DNA of 64,000 nt, taken from assembly GCF_934476685.1 (NCBI RefSeq), contig NZ_CAKSNX010000004.1, positions 1 to 64,000 on the forward strand. Direction: 5' to 3'. This DNA comes from an uncultured Ruminococcus sp. GTDB lineage: Bacteria > Bacillota > Clostridia > Oscillospirales > Ruminococcaceae. This document shows positions 35,869 to 44,306 of this stretch, piece after piece. The first letter of the stretch is position 1; every line of letters starts with the position of its first letter. The notes below the pieces were generated by a model, which did not search any database, was not told the origin of the DNA, and worked only from the letters and a program-made list of their open reading frames with translations. A program made the translations under genes and the position numbers.

Positions 35869-36570
35869 TCAATTATTATCGTTATACAGATCTGAACTGT
35901 TTCTGCTGCTCAGAACATCTTTATATCCCGAATATGCTTTCTTGATTTTATTTACATAGTGTGCAGTCTGGTCATTTTCGTCAGGAATATCATTAACGTC
36001 AAAATTTTCAGCACTTATCGTGCCGTCTTCAAGCCAACCGTCAACAAGTCCCATTCCGCAATGGTATGCAGCGGCTGTAAGTTCTATTGAGCCGTCATAT
36101 TTATCCATAAGATAGCTTAAATAATAAGTTCCATACTCTATATTAAGTTCCGGATCATACATATCATCATAGCTATGGTCACGCTCATCATTAAGTCGGA
36201 ATTTTATCCAATCATAAGCGTCGCTCATAAGCTGCATAAGCCCTCTTGCTCCTACTGATGATTCTGCGTTAGGGTCAAAATTGCTTTCAACTTTTATCAC
36301 AGAAAAAACCAGCGTAGGGTCAACGTCGTATTCATTGCTGTATTTTACAACATACTCTTCGTATTCAGTAGGGTATGTAAAACCATTAGGCGTATAGTCA
36401 TCGACTTTATTTTTAAGTTCATCAAGACCGTTGAGAAGATTTTTTTTGAATACAGAACCGGCTACAAATATCAGAAGAATAAGAACTAAAGCAGCCAGAA
36501 ATACAGCGCCTGCGTTAAGCTTCTTTTTCTTTTTTCGTTTAGTTGGTTTTCTTGCGTTGGAATTAGCCAT
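35869..36570 (-). CDS. SLT-domain lytic transglycosylase
   Basis: A 233-residue protein with a Lys-rich N-terminus, one membrane anchor (about 22-42) and an SLT (goose-lysozyme-like) domain. The catalytic Glu lies in V-I-K-V-E-S-N-F (about 93), followed by S-V-G-A-R-G-L-M-Q-L-M and A-A-Y-H-C-G. It cleaves peptidoglycan glycan strands outside the membrane. It begins right after the stop of coaE, an arrangement often seen in Clostridia. It may serve growth or division; a spore role is possible but not shown. Confidence 0.9.
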   Translation of the reverse strand: MANSNARKPTKRKKKKKLNAGAVFLAALVLILLIFVAGSVFKKNLLNGLDELKNKVDDYTPNGFTYPTEYEEYVVKYSNEYDVDPTLVFSVIKVESNFDPNAESSVGARGLMQLMSDAYDWIKFRLNDERDHSYDDMYDPELNIEYGTYYLSYLMDKYDGSIELTAAAYHCGMGLVDGWLEDGTISAENFDVNDIPDENDQTAHYVNKIKKAYSGYKDVLSSRNSSDLYNDNN

Positions 36571-37164
36571 TTAATTTTCCTTTATGATCTTAATTATCCT
36601 TTCCGTTTCAAGCAAAGCAGCTTCTGCGGAAGAATTATTGTAAATAACATAGTCACAGTGTTCTTTAAAGTATTCACAGCTGTGCTGAGAATTAAACCTG
36701 TTTTTTATCTGCTCTTCAGATATTCCGTCACGTTTGAGTATGCGTTGAAGACGAATATTTTCATCAGCTGCCACAGCAACTATAACATTACACAGCTTAT
36801 CAGCACCTGCTTCAAATAAAGTAGGTGCGTCAAGTAAAATATATTGACACTCTTTTGACAGTTTATTTATCTGAAAAAAGATCTCATCTGTGATGTATGG
36901 GTAAATGATATTGTTAAGCGTTTCAAGCTTATGCTTGTCGGAAAATACGGACCTTGCAAGCTTTTGCCTGTCAAGCTTAAAAGCTTTATCAAAACATTCA
37001 GGAAAAATTTCCGCAAGTGCATGATTACATTCGCTTCCGTCCTGCTGGACTTTCCTCGTAACTTCATCGCAGTTTATAACAGCAAATCCGTTGCTTTGAA
37101 ATGCTTGTGATACCATAGTTTTTCCTGCACCGCTTTGACCTGTAAGACCTACTACTATACTCAT
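36571..37164 (-). CDS. coaE: dephospho-CoA kinase
   Basis: A 197-residue P-loop kinase for the last step of coenzyme A synthesis. The P-loop is G-L-T-G-Q-S-G-A-G-K-T near the start, D-E-V-T-R follows at about 35, and the lid region R-L-Q-R-I-L-K-R-D is present. ATG 37164 overlaps the stop of the Sua5 gene by 4 bp (ATGA), so it is translationally coupled. The frame is open upstream to 37242 inside the Sua5 gene, but the P-loop must lie near the start. The transglycosylase gene follows without gap. Confidence 0.94.
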   Translation of the reverse strand: MSIVVGLTGQSGAGKTMVSQAFQSNGFAVINCDEVTRKVQQDGSECNHALAEIFPECFDKAFKLDRQKLARSVFSDKHKLETLNNIIYPYITDEIFFQINKLSKECQYILLDAPTLFEAGADKLCNVIVAVAADENIRLQRILKRDGISEEQIKNRFNSQHSCEYFKEHCDYVIYNNSSAEAALLETERIIKIIKEN

Positions 37165-38180
37165 AATCTTATCACTCTGAATGCAGCTGCACGAATAAGT
37201 CTGTTGTATACCGCAAGACCGACTCCGTTTTTGGAAGGACATCTTGCGAAAACCTTTACTGCATTGAGTCTGTCAAGTTCTCTGAGTGAGCCAAAAAGAT
37301 TTCTTGCCTGCTCTTCATCTGTGCTGCCATAAACAACATACGGTAAACCAAGACCGTCAGCATCATTTTTATCAAACACCAGCAGGGTAGTGTCATTATC
37401 ACTGTTTTCTTTTACATATTCACGATATGCATCAAGTGTTCCTTCGAGAATGGTAATTTCCGCTTTTGGTGCATAGTGCTTGTATTTCATTCCAGGTGAG
37501 GCAACTTTTGCATCTGCTGCAACTATCTCAGTTACACCCTTATCGATAATAACATTTTCCGTTATTTCCTTTAAATCATCTACTGAAATAAATCCGGGAC
37601 GAAGCAGACGTATGCTGTCCCTGCCCTCAAAGCATATAACTGTTGATTCTACGCCAATGCCGCAATGTCCTGCGTCTACGATAGCAGGTATTCTGTTTTG
37701 CATATCGTTGTAAACGTGCTGTGCAGATGTTGGCGATGGGCTGCCCGAAAGATTAGCCGACGGCGCAGCAATAGGAAATCCACAGGCTGAAATTATCTTT
37801 CTCGCAGTTTCATTGGAAGGCATTCTTATACCCACCGTGTCAAGTCCGCCGCTGGTTATCATTGGCACTCTGTCGGACTTTGGCATTATCATAGTCAGCG
37901 GTCCAGGCCAGAATTTCTCAGCACAGTTTATTGCAAGTCTTGGTATCTCTGTTACAAGTTCTTCAATCTGTGAAAACTCAGAGATATGAACTATAAGCGG
38001 ATTATCCGCAGGTCTGCCCTTTGCTTCAAATATCTTTTTTACAGCGTCCTCATTCGAAGCATCAGCACCAAGTCCATATACCGTTTCAGTAGGTATGCCG
38101 ACCACTTCACCGCTTTTCAGCAATTCTGCTGCAAGTTCAATAGAACGGTCGCTGTTATCCAGTATTTTTGTATCAAACAT
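37161..38180 (-). CDS. threonylcarbamoyl-AMP synthase (Sua5 type)
   Basis: A 339-residue two-domain protein. The N-terminal YrdC domain (about 10-205) has K-x-R (G-R-P-A-D-N-P-L) and P-S-A-N-L-S-G-S-P-S-P-T, and the C-terminal Sua5 domain completes the long form. It makes threonylcarbamoyl-AMP from threonine, bicarbonate and ATP for t6A in tRNA that read ANN codons. It is encoded between prfA (2-bp gap) and coaE (4-bp overlap), so it belongs to one operon of translation-linked genes. Confidence 0.94.
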   Translation of the reverse strand: MFDTKILDNSDRSIELAAELLKSGEVVGIPTETVYGLGADASNEDAVKKIFEAKGRPADNPLIVHISEFSQIEELVTEIPRLAINCAEKFWPGPLTMIMPKSDRVPMITSGGLDTVGIRMPSNETARKIISACGFPIAAPSANLSGSPSPTSAQHVYNDMQNRIPAIVDAGHCGIGVESTVICFEGRDSIRLLRPGFISVDDLKEITENVIIDKGVTEIVAADAKVASPGMKYKHYAPKAEITILEGTLDAYREYVKENSDNDTTLLVFDKNDADGLGLPYVVYGSTDEEQARNLFGSLRELDRLNAVKVFARCPSKNGVGLAVYNRLIRAAAFRVIRL

Positions 38181-38182
38181 TA

Positions 38183-39262
38183 CTATTCTTCTTCCTGTTT
38201 AGCAAGCTTTGCAGCCTGATCTGCTGTTGCGAGTGCATCTATCACTTCGTCAAGGTTTCCGTTAAGCACCTGTTCAAGTCTGTATATTGTAAGACCGATC
38301 CTGTGATCTGATATTCTTCCTTCCGGATAGTTATAAGTTCTTATTCTTTCAGAACGATCTCCTGTACCTACCTGTGAACGTCTGTTAGCAGCGATCTCAT
38401 CATTCTGTGCCTGCTGCTTCTGGTCAAGAAGTCTTGAGCGCAGTACCTTTAAAGCCTTGTCTTTGTTTTTAAACTGCGAACGTTCGTCCTGACATTCTAC
38501 GACCATTCCCGTAGGGATATGTGTTATTCTTATTGCAGAAGATGTTTTATTGATATGCTGTCCGCCGGCACCTGACGAACGAAAAACATCTATTTTAAGA
38601 TCCTTTTCTTCGTTCAGATCAAGTTCAACTTCGTCAGCCTCAGGCAGCACAGCTACTGTAACAGTAGAAGTATGCACTCTGCCCTGTGATTCTGTTTCAG
38701 GAACTCTCTGTACTCTGTGAACACCGCTTTCATATTTGAAACGTGAATATGCGCCCTCACCTGAAACGCTGAAAGTTATTTCCTTGTAACCTCCAAGCTC
38801 AGTTTCATTAGCATTCATTACTTCAATACTCCACTTTTTCTGTGCAGCATACATTGAATACATTCTGAACAGTGAATTTGCGAATAAAGCAGCTTCTTCT
38901 CCGCCTGCACCGCCTCTTATCTCGATAATAACGTTTCTGTCGTCATTAGGATCTTTAGGCAGAAGCAGCAATTTAAGCTCTTCTTCAAGTTTTGCCATAT
39001 CTTCTTTAGACTCTTCGTACTGAGCCTGTACCATTTCCTTGAAATCCTTGTCAAGTCCGCCTGCCTCAGTAAGCTCTACCGCTTCATCAAAAGCATCTTT
39101 TGCCTTTTTGTATTCACCAAGCTTTTCAACTATCGGTTCAAGAGTTTTGTATTCTTTCATAAGCTCGGTATATTGTTTATTATCGTTTACGACCTCAGGC
39201 TGCATAAGTCTTTCATTGATCTCGTTAAATTTATCTTCAAGTGTTTTCAGCTTTTCAAACAT
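38183..39262 (-). CDS. prfA: peptide chain release factor 1
   Basis: A 359-residue class I release factor. The G-G-Q motif for peptidyl-tRNA hydrolysis is in G-A-G-G-Q-H-I-N-K-T (about 233). The codon-recognition P-x-T region is present as P-E-T (R-V-P-E-T-E-S-Q-G-R), which matches RF1 (UAA/UAG) rather than the SPF of RF2. Length is normal. It starts the operon with the Sua5 and coaE genes. An intact RF1 is relevant to the TAG in the recombinase remnant, which should be read as a stop. Confidence 0.95.
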   Translation of the reverse strand: MFEKLKTLEDKFNEINERLMQPEVVNDNKQYTELMKEYKTLEPIVEKLGEYKKAKDAFDEAVELTEAGGLDKDFKEMVQAQYEESKEDMAKLEEELKLLLLPKDPNDDRNVIIEIRGGAGGEEAALFANSLFRMYSMYAAQKKWSIEVMNANETELGGYKEITFSVSGEGAYSRFKYESGVHRVQRVPETESQGRVHTSTVTVAVLPEADEVELDLNEEKDLKIDVFRSSGAGGQHINKTSSAIRITHIPTGMVVECQDERSQFKNKDKALKVLRSRLLDQKQQAQNDEIAANRRSQVGTGDRSERIRTYNYPEGRISDHRIGLTIYRLEQVLNGNLDEVIDALATADQAAKLAKQEEE

Positions 39263-39322
39263 AGTTATTTACTCCTTGATATTATTAATGTCTAGTTTAT
39301 TTTAAGATGTCTTGAAGTGCAG

Positions 39323-39511
39323 CTATGTTTCAGCTTCTCTGATAACACTTTTTACATTCTTTTCGGCTTTGCTGCGGGGAATCATAAATTCACGTCCGCA
39401 TACGGTACAGTGCAGTTTGAAATCCATGCCGGATCTCAGCACAAGCATCTTAGTGCCGCCGCAGGGGTGCTTTTTCTTCATTACAAGTATATCGCCCTTA
39501 ATGATATCCAC
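39323..39511 (-). CDS. DUF951 family protein
   Basis: A 62-residue protein of the DUF951 family, small basic proteins of Firmicutes with unknown role. The signature H-P-C-G-G-T...L-H-C-T-V-C-G-R is present, giving a likely zinc site (C-x2-C near the end and the H-P-C), and the family pattern I-K-x-G-D near the start. GTG 39511 is chosen (V-D-I-I-K-G-D), with ggtgaaag just before it. The frame is open to 39532, but that ATG has no ribosome site. It is 60 bp upstream of prfA on the same strand and may share its promoter. Confidence 0.85.
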   Translation of the reverse strand: MDIIKGDILVMKKKHPCGGTKMLVLRSGMDFKLHCTVCGREFMIPRSKAEKNVKSVIREAET

Positions 39512-39693
39512 AACTTTCACCAATCCTTTCATTAAAGATTATTTTACAGCATACAAAGCTGCTGTATCCATATATTCTTACTTATTATATCACATTTTTT
39601 TATAAATAGCAATAGGCTGTATGATAAATGGCGTTGATTGAAAATTCAGCTTTAAAATTTGCGGCCGCATATAGTGATTTTTTAGCAAATCTA

Positions 39694-39722
39694 TTGACAA
39701 TACTAAAAGCGTGTGATACAAT
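39694..39722 (+). promoter_or_regulatory. promoter of the flavodiiron gene
   Basis: TTGACA (39694-39699), 17 bp, TACAAT (39717-39722), about 62 bp before the start codon. Confidence 0.8.
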
Positions 39723-39784
39723 GTAATTGTACTGATTTGGTATATTTAATGGTATATCATGTTTATATTTGTGGAGGTATGATT

Positions 39785-40951
39785 ATGGCAGATGTTAAAA
39801 TTTCAGACAGCATTATTTATATTGGTGTAGATGATAAAGATATAGATCTTTTTGAGAGTCAGTATGTAGTTCCTAATGGAATATCATACAATTCGTATGT
39901 TATCATTGATGAAAAAGTATGCGTTATGGATACTGTCGACAATCGAGCTACTGATAAGTGGTTTGCTAATCTTGAAGCAGCACTTAACGGCAGAACAGTT
40001 GATTATCTCGTAGTTCAGCATATGGAACCTGACCATGCTGGAAATATTGCAAGACTTGCAGAGAAGTATCCGGATATGAAAATTGTTGGAAATGTCAAGA
40101 CATTTAATATTATGAAACAGTTTTTTACCATTGACGGACTTGATGAAAAGGCAGTTACAGTAAAGGAAGGAGATACTCTTTCACTGGGCAGCCATACACT
40201 CACTTTCGTTATGGCACCAATGGTACACTGGCCTGAAGTTATGGTAACTTATGAGCAGAGTGAAAAGGTTCTCTTCTCAGCAGACGGATTTGGTAAATTC
40301 GGCACTCTTGATACAGATGAAGACTGGGCTTGCGAGGCAAGAAGATATTACTTTAATATCGTTGGAAAATATGGCGCACAGGTTCAGGCTCTCCTGAAAA
40401 AGGCGGCAGCTCTTGATATTGATATGATACTGCCACTTCACGGACCTATCCTTAAAGAAAACCTCGGATACTATATCGGACTTTACAACACATGGTCAAG
40501 CTATGAGCCTGAATGTAAGGGCATATTCGTTGCATATGCGTCTATCCATGGAAATACCGCAAAGGCAGCTGAAAAGCTTGTGGATATGCTTAAAAAGAAT
40601 GGTGCGGAAAAGGTTTCATCGGCAGATCTTTCAAGATCAGATATGGCAGAATGTATCGAGGATGCTTTTAAGTATGATAGAATGATACTTATGGCACCAT
40701 CATATGATGCAGGTGTTTTCCCTGTAATGGAAGATTTCCTTATGCACCTTAAAATGAAAAATTATCAGAACAGAAAGATCGGTATAGTTGAAAATGGCTC
40801 ATGGGCGCCTACTGCTGCAAGAGTTATGAAAACATATGTCGAGGGATACAAGAATATTACTCTTGCAGAACCGATAGTAACTATAAAATCATCACTTAAT
40901 GAACAGTCAGAAAAGGCTCTTGAAGAGCTTGCTTCTGAAATGACAAAGTAA
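39785..40951 (+). CDS. flavodiiron protein (FprA type)
   Basis: A 388-residue class A flavodiiron protein that reduces oxygen (and in some cases nitric oxide) to water in anaerobes. The metallo-beta-lactamase-like half has the full set of iron ligands: H-M-E-P-D-H (H-x-E-x-D-H, about 80), the His of M-V-H-W, the Asp of S-A-D-G and the His of L-H-G-P. The flavodoxin half (about 240-388) starts with A-Y-A-S-I-H-G-N-T, the FMN site. ATG 39785 is used because ggaggt precedes it; the frame opens upstream at 39713. A single gene with its own promoter and terminator. It needs a rubredoxin or similar donor, not seen nearby. Confidence 0.95.
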   Translation: MADVKISDSIIYIGVDDKDIDLFESQYVVPNGISYNSYVIIDEKVCVMDTVDNRATDKWFANLEAALNGRTVDYLVVQHMEPDHAGNIARLAEKYPDMKIVGNVKTFNIMKQFFTIDGLDEKAVTVKEGDTLSLGSHTLTFVMAPMVHWPEVMVTYEQSEKVLFSADGFGKFGTLDTDEDWACEARRYYFNIVGKYGAQVQALLKKAAALDIDMILPLHGPILKENLGYYIGLYNTWSSYEPECKGIFVAYASIHGNTAKAAEKLVDMLKKNGAEKVSSADLSRSDMAECIEDAFKYDRMILMAPSYDAGVFPVMEDFLMHLKMKNYQNRKIGIVENGSWAPTAARVMKTYVEGYKNITLAEPIVTIKSSLNEQSEKALEELASEMTK

Positions 40952-40963
40952 TCTGAATAAACG

Positions 40964-40998
40964 AACAGCCTGCCGCTTGAAACGACAGGCTGTTATTA
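40964..40998 (+). terminator. terminator of the flavodiiron gene
   Basis: aacagcctg (40964-40972) pairs with caggctgtt (40985-40993). It lies between this gene and the convergent small gene at 41004. Confidence 0.7.
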
Positions 40999-41003
40999 TG
41001 TTA

Positions 41004-41306
41004 TCAATAACCGATAGATTTTCTTATGCTTTTGAATTTCTCAAATTCCTCAGTCAGATCTTTATGACAGTTTTCAAGTCCCTCAGGTGAAAAATCCTCA
41101 TGAAATTCAGCAATGAGTTTCTCGACTTTATCTATGCATTTTGTACCATACCATACAGATACATAAAGCTCGCTTTTCTTCTCATCGTCAGCTTTTCGCT
41201 TTATCGGCACTATCCTGTAATTGAAATTTGTATATAAACTTCCGCTCCACACGTTCTTTTCATCAAAAAATGTAAACGTAGGCACATCAAAATAGCCATG
41301 CAGCAT
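41004..41306 (-). CDS. hypothetical protein of 100 residues
   Basis: A soluble, charged protein without a recognised family. The N-terminal half looks like a beta-strand pair (F-T-F-F-D-E-K, S-L-Y-T-N-F-N-Y-R-I-V-P), the C-terminal half is helical and acidic. ATG 41306 is used, with aggag 9 bases before it; the TTG at 41315 is too close to that site. It is a single gene, convergent with the flavodiiron gene. Nothing indicates a function. Confidence 0.6.
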   Translation of the reverse strand: MLHGYFDVPTFTFFDEKNVWSGSLYTNFNYRIVPIKRKADDEKKSELYVSVWYGTKCIDKVEKLIAEFHEDFSPEGLENCHKDLTEEFEKFKSIRKSIGY

Positions 41307-41444
41307 CAAAATCAACTCCTCAATGACAGTATATCATAAAACAAATAAATTTTCAAGAGAAACAGCCGTTATTGTAAAATATGAATTTGTTTTTACAATG
41401 CAATGTTGCCAAAAAATATTTAGTAAATTTGTTTGTTATACATA

Positions 41445-41473
41445 TTGGACAAAAGTAAATAATGTGATATAAT
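41445..41473 (+). promoter_or_regulatory. promoter of the lacI-type gene
   Basis: TTGGAC (41445-41450), 17 bp, TATAAT (41468-41473), with an AT-rich leader of about 55 bases. Confidence 0.7.
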
Positions 41474-41535
41474 TAATAATAAATATGTGATAATATTATA
41501 ATATTGACTTTGCACAAGAGAGGAAATATCAGAAT

Positions 41536-42531
41536 ATGAGTACAACGATCAAGGATGTCGCAAGAGAAGCAGGGGTATCTGTTGCAACCGTTTCAAGAGT
41601 GCTTAACGGCAGCTGCAATGTTTCTGAGGACTCTGCAAAGAAAGTTAATGAAACTATCGAAAGACTTAATTATTCACCTAATTTTCTGGGACGTAACCTG
41701 AGAAAGTGTGAAACAAATGTAATATTGTGTATTATGCCAACGTCTGAGCATTCGCTGTATTCCAAAATAGTTATGGGTATGCAGTCATATGCAAGTAAAG
41801 TCGGATATGATATAATAACAGCGGTTTCTTACGGAACTTCCGCTGCTGAGATCAGACAGATGAATATGCTGTTCAACAAGACCGTAGACGGAGTAGTCTT
41901 GTTAGGTACGCAGTTTGATGCAGAGGCTCTCAACAATCTTTCAAAGAACTATAATGTTGCTCTTTGCTGTGAAGGTGTTGTGGGAGCAGATGTTCTTACT
42001 GTTGCGGTAAATGATGAATGTGCGGCTTATGACGCTGTAAATGCTCTTATCAAGAAAGGACATAAGGATATCGCTTTCATAGGTACTAATTCTGAGGGTG
42101 TTTCGTCTGTTGCAAGAGAAAATGGATATAAGCGTGCGCTTGCAGATGCAGGTATTGAATACAGAGAAGATTTTGTCTATAAGGAAACCTATGATTACGA
42201 CTGCGGTGCAAGGGCTTTTGAAAGCTTTTATAAACTTGACAAGAAACCTACCGCAATATTTGCTGTTTCTGACCTGCTTGCAATTTCAGCAATACATAAA
42301 GCTTCTGAAATGGGTGTAAAAGCAGGTAAGGATATTGCGATAATGGGCTTTGATAACATTTCGATGTGTGAAATGATGATACCTACTGTTTCAACTGTTG
42401 AGCAGCCTTGTGCGAAAATGGGAGAACTGGTCATTGCAAAGCTTATAGAAAATATGAATTCATCTGTTAAGGATAATAAGTATTATACTGTCGAACATAA
42501 GATAATATTAAGACAGTCTACCGGAGATTGA
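41536..42531 (+). CDS. LacI-family transcriptional regulator
   Basis: A 331-residue regulator. The N-terminal HTH is typical (T-I-K-D-V-A-R-E-A-G-V-S-V-A-T-V-S-R-V-L-N), with the hinge helix near 50, and a periplasmic-binding-like ligand domain from about 60. The effector is most likely a sugar or a sugar phosphate but cannot be named. It stands upstream of a sodium symporter and about 1.8 kb before the tandem solute-binding genes, whose promoter holds a site of the LacI/CcpA kind. A related site lies in front of fucI. These may be its targets; CcpA, probably encoded elsewhere, is an alternative. Confidence 0.92.
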   Translation: MSTTIKDVAREAGVSVATVSRVLNGSCNVSEDSAKKVNETIERLNYSPNFLGRNLRKCETNVILCIMPTSEHSLYSKIVMGMQSYASKVGYDIITAVSYGTSAAEIRQMNMLFNKTVDGVVLLGTQFDAEALNNLSKNYNVALCCEGVVGADVLTVAVNDECAAYDAVNALIKKGHKDIAFIGTNSEGVSSVARENGYKRALADAGIEYREDFVYKETYDYDCGARAFESFYKLDKKPTAIFAVSDLLAISAIHKASEMGVKAGKDIAIMGFDNISMCEMMIPTVSTVEQPCAKMGELVIAKLIENMNSSVKDNKYYTVEHKIILRQSTGD

Positions 42532-42557
42532 GTTTGCTGGTGCAATAAAAACCATTT

Positions 42558-42597
42558 AAGCTGCACAATTCCTTAAATATTGTGCAGCTTTTTATTT
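42558..42597 (+). terminator. terminator of the lacI-type gene
   Basis: A perfect 12-bp stem (42558-42569 with 42579-42590) followed by TTTTATTTT. It separates the regulator from the symporter gene. Confidence 0.9.
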
Positions 42598-42628
42598 TAA
42601 TAAAAATAACGAAAGGATATTGAAAGGA

Positions 42629-44083
42629 ATGGATAAATTCACACAAATACTAAAAACTATCGATAATGCTGTGTGGGGAATACCGCTGATCGTGCTTATA
42701 ATGGCTGTTGGCATATACCTTACCATCAGACTTGGATTTCTCCAGATAGTGCATCTTCCGAAAGCACTCAAATTTATGTTTAAAAATGAGGGCGGAAGAA
42801 GCAAGGGCGAGATATCAAGCTTTGCGGCATTGTGTACAGCCTTGTCTGCTACTATCGGAACGGGTAATATCGTAGGAGTAGCAACAGCTATCGGAATTCT
42901 CGCCGGAGGCCCTGGAGCATTGTTCTGGATGTGGGCAGCTGCCTTGTTCGGAATGGCTACTAAGTATGCAGAAGGTTTTCTTGCCATAAAGTTTCGTAAG
43001 ATCGACAGCGACGGTCACGTTCTTGGCGGACCATTTTACTATATCGAATATGGTATGGGCAAAAAGTGGAAATGGCTGGCTAAAGTTTTTGCATTCTTCG
43101 GTGCTTGCGTCGGAATTTTTGGTATAGGTACTTTTTCGCAGATAAATGGTATCTCATCAGCAGTGCAGACTTTCTTCGATCCTAACCTTGAAAATACCGT
43201 TCAGATCTTCGGCAGAGATTACAGCTGGGCTATTGTTATTTCTGGAATAATTGTAACGATATTTGCTGCCCTTGTAATTATCGGCGGAATAAAAAGAATT
43301 TCAGGTGTATCACAGATAATCGTTCCTTTTATGGCTGTTATCTACATAGTTGCGTGTCTTACCCTTATAATCATCAATGTTGAAAAGCTTCCTGCTGCAT
43401 TGGAGTGCATATTCAAAGATGCTTTTAGCTTTAAGGCTGTAACAGGCGGAACACTTCCTATGCTGTTTGTCGCAATGAGGAACGGTGTTGCAAGAGGTAT
43501 ATTCTCAAATGAGGCAGGACTTGGTTCTGCACCTATCGCAGCAGCTGCTGCGCAGACAAAAGAGCCTGTTCGCCAGGGACTTGTTTCAATGTGCGGAACA
43601 TTTATTGACACGATCATCGTATGTACAATGACAGGGCTTTCCATTGTAATGATGGGCAGCTATCAGGCTATAAACCCTGCAACAGATAAGTATTATGAGG
43701 GTGTAGATGTTACTATCCATGCCTTCCAGAACGGTTTCAGCTTCCTGCCTGACTCTGTTCCGTCATTTGTTTTGATGGTATGCCTTGTTTTCTTTGCATT
43801 CACTACTATCCTTGGCTGGAATTATTATGGCGAAAGATGTCTTGAATATCTTTCTAACGGAAATATGAAAGCCGTTAAAACTTATCGTTATCTGTATATT
43901 CTTGCAGTTTTCATCGGACCTTACCTTACAGTTGAGGCGGTTTGGACAATAGCAGATATCTTCAATGGTATGATGGCACTTCCTAACCTTGTGGCTATAT
44001 TGGCTCTGAGTGGAATAATCGTAAAGGATACAAAACGATACAGTTTGAAGTATTCAAGAGCAAAAAGAATAAGCAAGCTTTGA
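42629..44083 (+). CDS. alanine/glycine:cation symporter (AGCS family)
   Basis: A 484-residue membrane protein with about 11 membrane segments. The family hallmarks are G-T-G-N-I-V-G-V-A-T near 70 and G-I-F-S-N-E-A-G-L-G-S-A-P (about 290). It takes up alanine or glycine with sodium. ATG 42629 is used, 11 bases after aaagga; TTG 42620 is the alternative and would add three residues. It lies between two terminators, so how it is transcribed is not clear; no promoter matching the consensus was found in the 30 bases available. No glycine riboswitch precedes it. Confidence 0.92.
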   Translation: MDKFTQILKTIDNAVWGIPLIVLIMAVGIYLTIRLGFLQIVHLPKALKFMFKNEGGRSKGEISSFAALCTALSATIGTGNIVGVATAIGILAGGPGALFWMWAAALFGMATKYAEGFLAIKFRKIDSDGHVLGGPFYYIEYGMGKKWKWLAKVFAFFGACVGIFGIGTFSQINGISSAVQTFFDPNLENTVQIFGRDYSWAIVISGIIVTIFAALVIIGGIKRISGVSQIIVPFMAVIYIVACLTLIIINVEKLPAALECIFKDAFSFKAVTGGTLPMLFVAMRNGVARGIFSNEAGLGSAPIAAAAAQTKEPVRQGLVSMCGTFIDTIIVCTMTGLSIVMMGSYQAINPATDKYYEGVDVTIHAFQNGFSFLPDSVPSFVLMVCLVFFAFTTILGWNYYGERCLEYLSNGNMKAVKTYRYLYILAVFIGPYLTVEAVWTIADIFNGMMALPNLVAILALSGIIVKDTKRYSLKYSRAKRISKL

Positions 44084-44108
44084 TCTTTGCGTATTTATAA
44101 TTTTTATA

Positions 44109-44146
44109 CAGCTCCCTTTTGATATCTCAATTGGGAGCTGTTATTG
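44109..44146 (+). terminator. terminator of the symporter gene
   Basis: cagctccc (44109-44116) pairs with gggagctg (44133-44140), followed by ttattgt. The loop is 16 bases. Confidence 0.7.
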
Positions 44147-44228
44147 TCTAAATCAATAAATTTGAAATTGCGTTTTTGACTAATCTTACAAATATAATGT
44201 TAAATAATTTTTAGTGGGTTATTTGTTA

Positions 44229-44257
44229 TTGACAACGATTACATGAAATGATATAAT
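44229..44257 (+). promoter_or_regulatory. promoter with LacI/CcpA-type operator, solute-binding genes
   Basis: A perfect promoter: TTGACA (44229-44234), 17 bp, TATAAT (44252-44257). Overlapping its -35, the complement of 44230-44243 reads TGTAATCGTTGTCA, which fits the cre consensus TGWAANCGNTNWCA at every defined position. A protein bound there would block polymerase. It matches 12 of 14 bases of a site in the fucI leader. Confidence 0.8.
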
Positions 44258-44306
44258 CAAAATTAAAGAAATATTTTTTCATTTTTTATATTGGAGGAAA
44301 ATACAG

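Noticed and set aside
42532..42628. Glycine riboswitch before the AGCS symporter
   Set aside because: Only the terminator of the previous gene fits in these 97 bases; none of the conserved riboswitch elements was seen.
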